Source: DASUSF01 sp036375275
GTDB taxonomy: Bacteria; Pseudomonadota; Alphaproteobacteria; Geminicoccales; Geminicoccaceae
DNA length: 6,833 bases
NCBI GenBank assembly: GCA_036375275.1
Contig: DASUSF010000148.1
Location: 1-6,833, forward strand
Direction: 5' to 3'
Numbering within the stretch: the first letter of the stretch is position 1; each line of letters opens with the position of its first letter. This document shows, in pieces, positions 1 to 5,559 of this stretch. The notes under the pieces were generated by a model. The model was given only the letters and a program-made list of their open reading frames with translations. It was not told the origin of the DNA and did no database searches. Position numbers and translations under genes: made by a program.

Positions 1-1
1 C

Positions 2-70
2 CCGCTGCCGCTTCTCGACCAGTCTCCAAGCCTCAGCATCGCGGGCCGCGGCGTCGGCCTCAAGCGGTAG
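2..70 (+). CDS. C-terminal tail of an upstream gene (partial, unidentified)
   Basis: The reading frame from position 2 gives 22 residues, beginning PLPLLDQSPSL and ending GVGLKR, and stops at TAG 68-70. The piece is too short to assign a family. It is called a gene tail because it ends 59 nt before the next start on the same strand, as expected if the enzyme block continues upstream. The same bases are also open in the other two forward frames, which is common at this GC content, so the frame choice rests mainly on the stop position. It could equally be non-coding. Confidence 0.35.
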   Translation, partial: PLPLLDQSPSLSIAGRGVGLKR

Positions 71-72
71 CG

Positions 73-112
73 GCGCCGGCGGGCTCTGCGCAGCGCGCCG
101 CGCGACCGGCGC
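73..112 (+). other. Inverted repeat before the acyl-CoA dehydrogenase gene
   Basis: A perfect 7-nt inverted repeat, GCGCCGG (73-79) and CCGGCGC (106-112), encloses 26 nt that are themselves GC-rich and self-complementary. It sits just after the upstream stop and just before the ribosome binding site. No run of T follows, so it does not look like a standard intrinsic terminator. It may be an RNA hairpin in the intercistronic space, or chance in very GC-rich DNA. Confidence 0.2.
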
Positions 113-117
113 ACGAC

Positions 118-123
118 AGGAGG
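118..123 (+). promoter_or_regulatory. Ribosome binding site of the acyl-CoA dehydrogenase gene
   Basis: AGGAGG is a full Shine-Dalgarno match placed 6 nt before the ATG at 130. It fixes this start, although the frame stays open to the left edge of the window. It is the strongest binding site in the three-gene enzyme block. Confidence 0.8.
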
Positions 124-129
124 CGGGAC

Positions 130-1290
130 ATGGACTTCTCCCTGAGCGAGGAGCAGCGGGCGCTGCAGGAGACGGTCCGGCGCTTCGCCGGGAGCGAGCT
201 CGGGCCGGTGGCGCGGCGGGTCGAGGACGAGGACGAGCCGCCGGGGCCGGAGGTGCTCCGGCGGATGGCCGAGCTCGGCCTCCTCGGGGTCAACCTCGAC
301 CCGGCCCATGGCGGCGGCGGGATGAGCCATCTCGATGCGGTGCTCGTGCTCGAGGAGGTCGCGAAGGTGTCGATCGCGACCGCCTTCCCGGTGTTCGAAT
401 CGAGCTTCGGGCCGACCCTCGCGATCGCCCACTTCGCGCCGGAGGCGATGCGGCGGCGGGTCCTCCCGGAGGTCTGCGCCGGGCGGATGATCGTCGCGGT
501 CGCGATGTCGGAGCCGGATGCAGGCTCGGCGCTCACCGACCTCTCGACCTGGGCCCGAGTCAACGGCGACCGGGTGATCCTGAGCGGCCAGAAGCGCTGG
601 TGCTCGGGCGCGGGCCATGCCGACGCCTACCTGGTCTATTGCCGGATGTCGGACGAGCCGGGTGCGCGGGGCATCGGCGCGGTCCTGGTCGAGAAGGGCC
701 GGGACGGCTTCACCTTCGGCAAGCGCGAGCGGCACATGGGCTTCCGGGGCGTCCCCAGCGCCGACATGTTCTTCGACGAGGTCGAGGTGCCCGCGGACAA
801 CATCGTCGTGTCGGCGGGCGGGTTCCGGAAGCTCATGGAGGCATTCGACCTGGAGCGCTGCGGCAACACCACCATGAGCCTCGCCGTCGCCCAGTCGGCG
901 CTCGACCACGTCCTGGACTACGTCCAGGAGCGGCGCCAGTTCGGCAAGCCGCTGATCGACTTCCAGGCGGTCCAGTTGCAGATCGCGGAAATGAAGATGA
1001 AGGTCGACGCCGCGCGCCTGCTGCTCTACCGCGCGGTCGTCAACGCCGAGCGCGGCCTGCCGTCGGGCGCCGACAGCTCGATCGCGAAGTGCTTCGCCAA
1101 CGAGATGGTGCGCGAGGTGACCGGCCGGGCGCTGCAGCTGATGGGCGGCTACGGCTATTCCCAGGCCTACCCGATCGAGCAGAAGATGCGGGACGGCTGG
1201 GGCTGGGGCATCGCCGGCGGCGCCATCGACATCCAGAAGGTCAACATCGCCGCCGCGCTGGTCGGCCGGCGCTTCGACCAGCGGCGGTGA
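130..1290 (+). CDS. Acyl-CoA dehydrogenase family flavoprotein, isovaleryl-CoA dehydrogenase-type catalytic Glu
   Basis: The 386-residue product has the full length and domain order of acyl-CoA dehydrogenases: an N-terminal helical domain (about 1-115), a middle beta domain with the FAD/substrate motif SEPDAGS (127-133), and a C-terminal helical domain with RRQFGKP (268-274) and GGYGY (339-343). The family transfers an alpha proton and beta hydride from an acyl-CoA to FAD in the cytoplasm. In most short- and medium-chain members the catalytic base is a Glu in a YEGT motif near the C-terminus; here the aligned residue is Gly363. A Glu lies instead at 242 in FDLERCG, matching the helix-G Glu of isovaleryl- and long-chain acyl-CoA dehydrogenases (DLER in the isovaleryl enzyme). 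The enzyme should therefore be active, but the substrate is unknown. The start is set by AGGAGG at 118-123. The CoA-transferase gene follows after 9 nt, a pairing reminiscent of CaiA/CaiB, so a reductase-like role is possible. The family call is firm; the chain length is not. Confidence 0.95.
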   Translation: MDFSLSEEQRALQETVRRFAGSELGPVARRVEDEDEPPGPEVLRRMAELGLLGVNLDPAHGGGGMSHLDAVLVLEEVAKVSIATAFPVFESSFGPTLAIAHFAPEAMRRRVLPEVCAGRMIVAVAMSEPDAGSALTDLSTWARVNGDRVILSGQKRWCSGAGHADAYLVYCRMSDEPGARGIGAVLVEKGRDGFTFGKRERHMGFRGVPSADMFFDEVEVPADNIVVSAGGFRKLMEAFDLERCGNTTMSLAVAQSALDHVLDYVQERRQFGKPLIDFQAVQLQIAEMKMKVDAARLLLYRAVVNAERGLPSGADSSIAKCFANEMVREVTGRALQLMGGYGYSQAYPIEQKMRDGWGWGIAGGAIDIQKVNIAAALVGRRFDQRR

Positions 1291-1299
1291 TCCGGCGCG

Positions 1300-2508
1300 A
1301 TGGCGGGCCTGCCGGATCTGCCCCTCGCCGGGATCCGGTTGCTCGATCTGACGACCGTGCTGTTCGGCCCGATCACGACCCAGCTCATGGGCGACCTCGG
1401 CGCCGACGTGATCAAGATCGAGGCGCCCGGTGGCGACGCGACGCGGCACGTCGGGCCGTCCCGGAGCCCCGGCATGGGCGCCCTGTTCATGGGCGCGAAC
1501 CGGAACAAGCGGAGCATCGAGCTCGATCTCAAGCGGCCCGAAGCGAAGGCGGCGCTCTGGCGCCTGATCGACCGCGCCGACGTGTTCGTCCACAACATCC
1601 GCCCGCAGAAGATCCGGGCGCTCGGCTTCGATCCCGACGCGGTCATGGCGCGCAACCCCAGGATCGTCTACGGCGGCCTGCACGGCTACGGCGAGGACGG
1701 GCCCTACGGCGGCCGCCCGGCGTACGACGACGTCATCCAGGGCCAGTCCGGCCTCGCCGGCACGTTCACGGCGCGCGACGGCGAGCCGACCCTCGTGCCC
1801 TCCACCATCGCCGACAAGACCGCGGCGCTTGTGGCCATGGGCGGGCTGCTTGCAGCGCTGGTCCGGCGGGAGCGGACCGGTCGCGGCGGCTACGTCGAGT
1901 GCAGCATGTTCGAGGCCCTGGTCGGCTACAACCTGCTCGAGCACCACTACGGCGCCATGTTCCAGCCGCCGCTGAGCGGCTACGGCTACCCGCGCATGCT
2001 CTCCGCCCAGCGGCGGCCGCACCGGACCAGGGACGGCCACATCTGCATGCTGGCCTACACCGACCGGCAATGGCGGTCCTTCTGGCGGCTGGCCGGGCGG
2101 CCGGAGCTGGCGGCCGACGAGCGGTTCGCGACGATGCGGGAGCGCAGCCGCAACATCGACGCCCTGTACGAGGCAGCGGGCGCGATCCTGTCCGGCCGGA
2201 CCACGGCCGAGTGGCTCGAGATCCTGGGCGCGGCCGAGATCCCGTGCGGGCCGGTCAACGGCTTCGAGGACGTGCGGGCCGATCCCCACCTGAACGCGAT
2301 CGGCTTCTTCCGGCCGTACGACCACCCGAGCGAGGGGCCGCTCGAGATCCCGGACGCGCCGTGGCGGTTCGATCGCGGGTCCCTGCCGGTGCGCGTGGCG
2401 CAGCCGGCGCTCGGCGAGCACGGCCACGCGATCCTGCGCGAGGCCGGCTGCTCCGAAGCCGAGATCGAGCGGCTCCTGAACGCGGCCGAGGGAGATCCGA
2501 GCCCTTGA
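1300..2508 (+). CDS. Family III (CaiB/BaiF) CoA-transferase
   Basis: The 402-residue product is the usual length for this family, whose intertwined dimers move CoA between carboxylic acids in the cytoplasm. Visible family signatures are LMGDLGADVIKIE (29-41), NRNKRSIELDL (67-77), HNIRP (98-102), YDDVIQGQSG (142-151) and IPCGPVN (314-320). Asp172 in STIADKTAA lies where formyl-CoA transferase has its catalytic Asp169, which forms the acyl-anhydride and aspartyl-CoA intermediates. The Gln17 of formyl-CoA transferase is replaced (VLFGP, 20-24), which argues against an oxalate/formate enzyme. No good Shine-Dalgarno precedes the ATG. The gene starts 9 nt after the acyl-CoA dehydrogenase stop, so translation is probably coupled. 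With the dehydrogenase beside it and a TRAP importer downstream, it probably activates an imported acid or a derivative by CoA transfer. Donor and acceptor cannot be read from the sequence. Confidence 0.95.
   Translation: MAGLPDLPLAGIRLLDLTTVLFGPITTQLMGDLGADVIKIEAPGGDATRHVGPSRSPGMGALFMGANRNKRSIELDLKRPEAKAALWRLIDRADVFVHNIRPQKIRALGFDPDAVMARNPRIVYGGLHGYGEDGPYGGRPAYDDVIQGQSGLAGTFTARDGEPTLVPSTIADKTAALVAMGGLLAALVRRERTGRGGYVECSMFEALVGYNLLEHHYGAMFQPPLSGYGYPRMLSAQRRPHRTRDGHICMLAYTDRQWRSFWRLAGRPELAADERFATMRERSRNIDALYEAAGAILSGRTTAEWLEILGAAEIPCGPVNGFEDVRADPHLNAIGFFRPYDHPSEGPLEIPDAPWRFDRGSLPVRVAQPALGEHGHAILREAGCSEAEIERLLNAAEGDPSP
2488..2495 (+). promoter_or_regulatory. Ribosome binding site supporting a TTG start at 2505
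   Basis: GAGGGAGA lies in the last codons of the CoA-transferase gene, 9 nt before TTG 2505. That spacing suits TTG 2505. GTG 2511 and ATG 2514 are in the same frame, but the site would lie 15 and 18 nt away, which is too far. Confidence 0.6.
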
Positions 2509-3521
2509 AGGTGATGCAGATCGAAGGGGCCTGGGGGCCTGAGAACATCCGTCTGGCCGAGCGTCCCGAGCCCGAGCCCGGGCCGGGCGAGGTGGTGATC
2601 GGGATGCGGGCGGTCTCGATCAACCCGCGCGACCTGATCATGAGCCGGGGCGGCTACGGCCGGCGCGGCGGCAGCCTGCCGCTGGTGCCGCTCTGCGATG
2701 GCGCCGGCGAGGTCGTGGCGGTCGGCGAGGGGGTCCGCCGGGCAGCGATCGGCGACCTGGTCTGCCCGACCTACAGCCGGACCTGGCTCGCCGGCCCGCT
2801 CGGCCCGGACTCGCTCCGCGGCGCCCACGGCGGGCCGCTCGACGGGACCATGCAGGAGCGGATGCTGATCCCCGAGGAGGCCGTGGTCAAAGCGCCCCGG
2901 CACCTGAGCGCCGCCGAGGCCGCGACGCTGCCCTGCGCCGCGGTCACCGCCTGGAACGCGCTGGTCGAGCAGGGCGGCATCCGGGCGGGTGACGCGGTTC
3001 TGCTCCAGGGCACCGGCGGCGTCTCGCTGTTTGCGCTGCAGGTCGCGAAGCTGCACGGCGCGTTGGTCATCCTCACCTCCTCGTCCGACGCCAAGCTCGA
3101 GCGGGCGAAGGCGATGGGCGCCGATCACCTGATCAACTACCGGTCCACGCCGGACTGGCACCGCCGCGCCCATGAGATCACGGCCGGCCGCGGCGTGGAT
3201 CACGTGGTCGAGGTCGGCGGCGCCGACACCCTCGAGCGCTCGATCAGGGCGGTCCGCCCGGGTGGCACGATCAGCATGATCGGTGTCCTCGGCGGCAGCA
3301 CGCCGGAGCTCGGGCTCGGCCGCGTGGTGACCCGGAACATCCGCCTCCAGGGGGTCACCGTCGGCAGCCGCGCGACCTTCGAGGCCATGGTCCGGGCGAT
3401 GGAGCTGCACGCGCTCCGGCCCGCCATCCACGACCAGCGCTTCGCCTTCGAGGAGGTCGGCGCGGCCCTTCAGGCGCTGCCCGAGGGCCGGCACTTCGGC
3501 AAGGTCGTCTCCGAGTTCTGA
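2505..3521 (+). CDS. Zinc-independent medium-chain dehydrogenase/reductase (NAD(P)-dependent alcohol dehydrogenase/quinone oxidoreductase-like)
   Basis: From TTG 2505 the product has 338 residues and begins MKVMQIEGAWG, the N-terminus expected for this MDR branch. Starts at GTG 2511 or ATG 2514 would lose the first residues and are poorly spaced from the binding site. The N-terminal GroES-like domain (about 1-125) has CDGAGEVVAVGEGV (64-77) where zinc alcohol dehydrogenases have a GHE zinc ligand motif. The four-Cys structural zinc lobe is also absent, so the enzyme should be zinc-independent. The Rossmann domain carries GTGGVS (169-174) and SSSDAKLERAKAMGADH (192-208), followed by RGVDHVVEVGG (229-239). 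The closest remembered type is the MDR7-like group annotated as NAD(P)-dependent alcohol dehydrogenases, whose substrates are mostly unproven. Its start overlaps the CoA-transferase stop by 4 nt (TTGA), so it is co-translated with that gene. An enoyl, quinone or alcohol redox step on a pathway intermediate is plausible. The frame is also open far upstream (to about 600), which is a GC artefact. Confidence 0.9.
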   Translation: MKVMQIEGAWGPENIRLAERPEPEPGPGEVVIGMRAVSINPRDLIMSRGGYGRRGGSLPLVPLCDGAGEVVAVGEGVRRAAIGDLVCPTYSRTWLAGPLGPDSLRGAHGGPLDGTMQERMLIPEEAVVKAPRHLSAAEAATLPCAAVTAWNALVEQGGIRAGDAVLLQGTGGVSLFALQVAKLHGALVILTSSSDAKLERAKAMGADHLINYRSTPDWHRRAHEITAGRGVDHVVEVGGADTLERSIRAVRPGGTISMIGVLGGSTPELGLGRVVTRNIRLQGVTVGSRATFEAMVRAMELHALRPAIHDQRFAFEEVGAALQALPEGRHFGKVVSEF

Positions 3522-3621
3522 AGCCGCCGTCATCCGTCCGGCGTACCTGGAGCCCCTCGGGCGGCTCGCCGAGCGAGGTTGAGCCGGACTCCTGGATCTG
3601 CGAAGGTCCTGGGCAGACGGG

Positions 3622-3635
3622 TCGGCCACGGCCGA
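3622..3635 (+). promoter_or_regulatory. Short inverted repeat, possible operator upstream of dctP
   Basis: TCGGCC-AC-GGCCGA is a perfect 6-nt inverted repeat with a 2-nt spacer, 16 nt before the dctP Shine-Dalgarno. Its size and position would suit a dimeric regulator half-site pair or a small leader hairpin. No regulator gene is in the window, and such repeats arise easily by chance in GC-rich DNA. Confidence 0.2.
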
Positions 3636-3651
3636 TCGCAACGACAAGAAC

Positions 3652-3658
3652 GGGAGGT
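3652..3658 (+). promoter_or_regulatory. Ribosome binding site of dctP
   Basis: GGGAGGT lies 5 nt before ATG 3664. It is a strong site, consistent with the high production usual for binding proteins, and it supports the start that gives a proper signal peptide. Confidence 0.75.
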
Positions 3659-3663
3659 CTTCG

Positions 3664-4704
3664 ATGCGGAAGGCACGATTGAGCACGCTGATCGCGACCG
3701 CAGTCTCGCTCGTCGCACTGCCCGCCGTTGCGCAGCAGGTCGAGGGACCTGAGGTCAGCTGGAACATCTCGACCTGGGGTAAGGAGCGCGAGTTCACGGC
3801 CGGGATCGAGAAGATCGCGGACCTGGTGAGCGAGCGCACCGGCGGCAACTTCCAGATCAAGATCCACTATGGCGAGGCGCTCTCCGGCTCGCGCGAGAAC
3901 CTCGACGGCCTGAAGCTCGGGGCGTTCGAGGGCGCCATGTTCTGCAGCTTCTACCACCCGGGCAAGACGCCGGCCTGGGAGGTGATCAGCATGCCCTTCC
4001 TCCCGCTCGGCGATTGGGAGGTGAACCGCAAGGTTCGGGAGGCGATGCTCGAGCACCCGATCCTGGTCGCCGACATGGAGCGCTGGAATGCGATGCCGTA
4101 CTTCTCGGCGCTGCTCCCCCAGTACGAGTTCCTGGGGCGCGGCGAGCCGCCGGAGACGCTCGAGGACTGGCAGGGGCTCCGGGTCCGCGCGGGCGGCGGG
4201 ATCGGCGACGCCATGGAGAAGCTGGGCGCGATCCTGACCACGGTGCCGGCGCCGGAGGTCTACACCGGCCTCGAGCGGGGCACGATGGACGCCGCGTCCT
4301 TCCCCTACACCTACTCCCACGCCGCCTACCAGATCCCGGAAGTGACCGACTGGTTCACCTCCAACATGTCGCCCGGGACGACCGAATGCGGCACCGTCCT
4401 GAGCAAGACCGCTTACGAGGAGCTGCCCGACCAGTACCAGCAGCTGCTCGAGGACGTGAAGGACGAGGCGTACGAGGTGCAGGTCCAGGCGTACCAGGAC
4501 ATCGACAAGGTCAACCTGCCGGAGTTCCGCGAGCGGCTGACCGAGGTCACCTACAGCGACGAGGTGCTGCAGGAGTTCCGGGCCAAGGCCGGCCAGGCGG
4601 TCTGGGAGGAATGGATCGAGGCCAACAAGGACCTGTTCGATTCGCAGCAGCTGTTCGACGACCTGGTCGCCGAGATCGAGAAGGCCGGCGCCACCGTGCA
4701 GTGA
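3664..4704 (+). CDS. dctP: TRAP transporter solute-binding protein, DctP family
   Basis: This 346-residue protein is the periplasmic receptor of a TRAP transporter, which captures an organic anion and delivers it to the DctQM permease. The N-terminus is a classic signal peptide: basic MRKAR, a hydrophobic core, and a likely signal peptidase I site after AVA (residue 23, mature protein QQVEG). There is no lipobox Cys. The family hinge region is clear: LEDWQGLRVRAGGG, with Arg175 at the conserved carboxylate-binding Arg position (Arg147 of the sialic acid receptor SiaP), followed by VPAPEVYTGLERGTMDAA. Many receptors continue DGQENP, where Asn contacts the ligand. Here the segment reads DAASFPYTYS, with Phe213 at that position, so the ligand pocket probably differs. 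The C-terminal part is rich in charged helices, as expected. The gene heads the transporter genes, with its own strong ribosome binding site and a 142-nt leader. The family assignment is secure; the ligand is unknown. Confidence 0.95.
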   Translation: MRKARLSTLIATAVSLVALPAVAQQVEGPEVSWNISTWGKEREFTAGIEKIADLVSERTGGNFQIKIHYGEALSGSRENLDGLKLGAFEGAMFCSFYHPGKTPAWEVISMPFLPLGDWEVNRKVREAMLEHPILVADMERWNAMPYFSALLPQYEFLGRGEPPETLEDWQGLRVRAGGGIGDAMEKLGAILTTVPAPEVYTGLERGTMDAASFPYTYSHAAYQIPEVTDWFTSNMSPGTTECGTVLSKTAYEELPDQYQQLLEDVKDEAYEVQVQAYQDIDKVNLPEFRERLTEVTYSDEVLQEFRAKAGQAVWEEWIEANKDLFDSQQLFDDLVAEIEKAGATVQ

Positions 4705-4731
4705 GCGGAGCAGCGGCCGGCCGTGGCGGCG

Positions 4732-4748
4732 GCCGGGCTCGGCCCGGC
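4732..4748 (+). terminator. Perfect GC hairpin after dctP (attenuator or mRNA 3'-end stabiliser)
   Basis: GCCGGGC-TCG-GCCCGGC is a perfect 7-bp, all-GC stem with a 3-nt loop, starting 28 nt after the dctP stop. No T-run follows, so full intrinsic termination is unlikely. Hairpins at this place in binding-protein transport operons often act as partial terminators or block 3' decay, leaving more receptor than permease mRNA. The structure is read directly from the sequence; the function is inferred. Confidence 0.4.
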
Positions 4749-4869
4749 GATGCAGGGTGGCCGAACGGGAACATCGGCGGCCTCCTCTGGCTGCCGGGTC
4801 GGGGCGTGACGGCCTCTGGTCCAGGCCTCGTCCTGGCGCTCGAGTAGCCCGAAGGTCGCGCTGGAAGAT

Positions 4870-4873
4870 GGAG
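4870..4873 (+). promoter_or_regulatory. Ribosome binding site of dctQ
   Basis: GGAG lies 5 nt before ATG 4879, with a further GGAAG at 4863-4867. It favours ATG 4879. The ATG at 4868 is in another frame. Confidence 0.55.
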
Positions 4874-4878
4874 CCGAC

Positions 4879-5559
4879 ATGGCCGAGCCGGCGGTGAGCG
4901 GTCCCGAAGGCCCACGGGGATCCGATGAGGACCGGAGCGCACTCGCGCGGGCCGACCGCCTCGTCTGGCGGATCGAGCGGATGTTCGCGCTGATCTCTGC
5001 CCTGTTCATCTTCGGGCTGATGCTGATCGGGGTCGTCCAGATCGCCGGCCGCAAGTTCTTCAACGCGCCGATCTTCGGCTACATCGACATCGTCGAGCTG
5101 ACCATGACGATCTTCGCCTTCCTCGCGATCTCGTACTGCGAGCGGATCGGCGGGCACGTCCGGATGGAGCTGCTGCTCGGCAAGCTCAGGGGTCGCGCGC
5201 TCTGGATCGCGGAGCTCCTGGGGGTCCTGGTCGCGCTCTTCGTCATCGGGGTCCTGATCTGGTTCGGCTACGACCACACGATCCGCGCCTACGAGCTCGG
5301 CGACACGACGATCGACGCGCACTACCCGTGGTGGCCCTCGAAGGCCATGGTGCCGATCGCCTTCTCCCTGCTCTGGCTGCGTCTCCTGCTCATGGCCTGG
5401 GGCTTCGCCCGCCTGATCGTCGACCCCGAGCGGACGCCGGTCGGCGTGCCGCTCACCGGCGACATCCGGCGTCTCGCGGAGCAGGAGGCGCTCGAGGCGC
5501 ATGCGCTCGACGACGACCAGCATCCTGCCGCGGCTGGCCCGGGCAGCGGGCCGCGCTAG
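4879..5559 (+). CDS. dctQ: TRAP transporter small permease, DctQ family
   Basis: The 226-residue inner-membrane protein has the four-helix layout of TRAP small permeases: hydrophobic segments at about 35-56, 68-86, 108-129 and 154-177. The family signature is visible as GRKFFNAPIFGYIDIVEL (57-74) and GGHVRMELLLGKL (91-103). It partners with the large permease and is needed for transport in two-subunit TRAP systems. Both ends are longer than in compact members. About 34 mostly polar, charged residues precede the first helix, and about 48 residues follow the last, ending in a disordered-looking Ala/Gly/Pro/Asp-rich tail. The gene ends in TAG at 5557-5559 and dctM begins on the next base, so the two are surely co-translated. 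It is separated from dctP by 174 nt. Confidence 0.93.
   Translation: MAEPAVSGPEGPRGSDEDRSALARADRLVWRIERMFALISALFIFGLMLIGVVQIAGRKFFNAPIFGYIDIVELTMTIFAFLAISYCERIGGHVRMELLLGKLRGRALWIAELLGVLVALFVIGVLIWFGYDHTIRAYELGDTTIDAHYPWWPSKAMVPIAFSLLWLRLLLMAWGFARLIVDPERTPVGVPLTGDIRRLAEQEALEAHALDDDQHPAAAGPGSGPR

Larger units (their letters stand above)
3522..3663 (+). other. 142-nt leader between enzyme block and TRAP genes
   Basis: This is the longest gap before the transporter and a likely place for a promoter or for processing. It holds a hairpin candidate at 3556-3573: CTCGG/CCGAG arms with an inner CG/CG pair, a bulged G and a 3-nt loop, with alternative outer pairing CCTCG/CGAGG up to 3578. It also holds a 14-nt inverted repeat at 3622-3635 and the dctP ribosome binding site. 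No U-tract follows the hairpin. No convincing -35/-10 pair is visible: TTGAGC at 3579-3584 has no matching -10 element. Confidence 0.4.
4705..4878 (+). other. 174-nt intercistronic gap between dctP and dctQ
   Basis: No credible gene is seen here. The stretch contains the perfect hairpin at 4732-4748 and a weaker one at 4821-4836 (CCAGG/CCTGG arms, 6-nt loop). A 19-codon ATG reading frame at 4750 lacks a ribosome binding site and is not called. The gap is large compared with the directly abutting dctQ and dctM genes, which suggests a role in setting different expression of receptor and permease. Confidence 0.5.

Noticed and set aside
600..2504. Open extension of the MDR frame through the two upstream genes, which would make a 973-residue protein
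   Set aside because: The extra 635 residues are Arg/Gly/Ala/Pro-rich shadow sequence over two clear enzymes. The MDR domain begins normally at 2505 with its own ribosome binding site.
3579..3607. Possible sigma-70 promoter from TTGAGC at 3579-3584
   Set aside because: No -10-like hexamer lies 16-18 nt downstream, and the match at -35 is partial.
2055..3860. Minus-strand open frame of 601 codons opposite the CoA-transferase, MDR and dctP genes
   Set aside because: It has the same low-complexity charged composition, crosses three real genes and has no recognisable motif. It is a GC shadow.
4014..4847. Second + strand open frame of 277 codons overlapping dctP and running into the gap
   Set aside because: It is an out-of-frame shadow of dctP with Arg/Gly/Ala-rich composition and no ribosome binding site.
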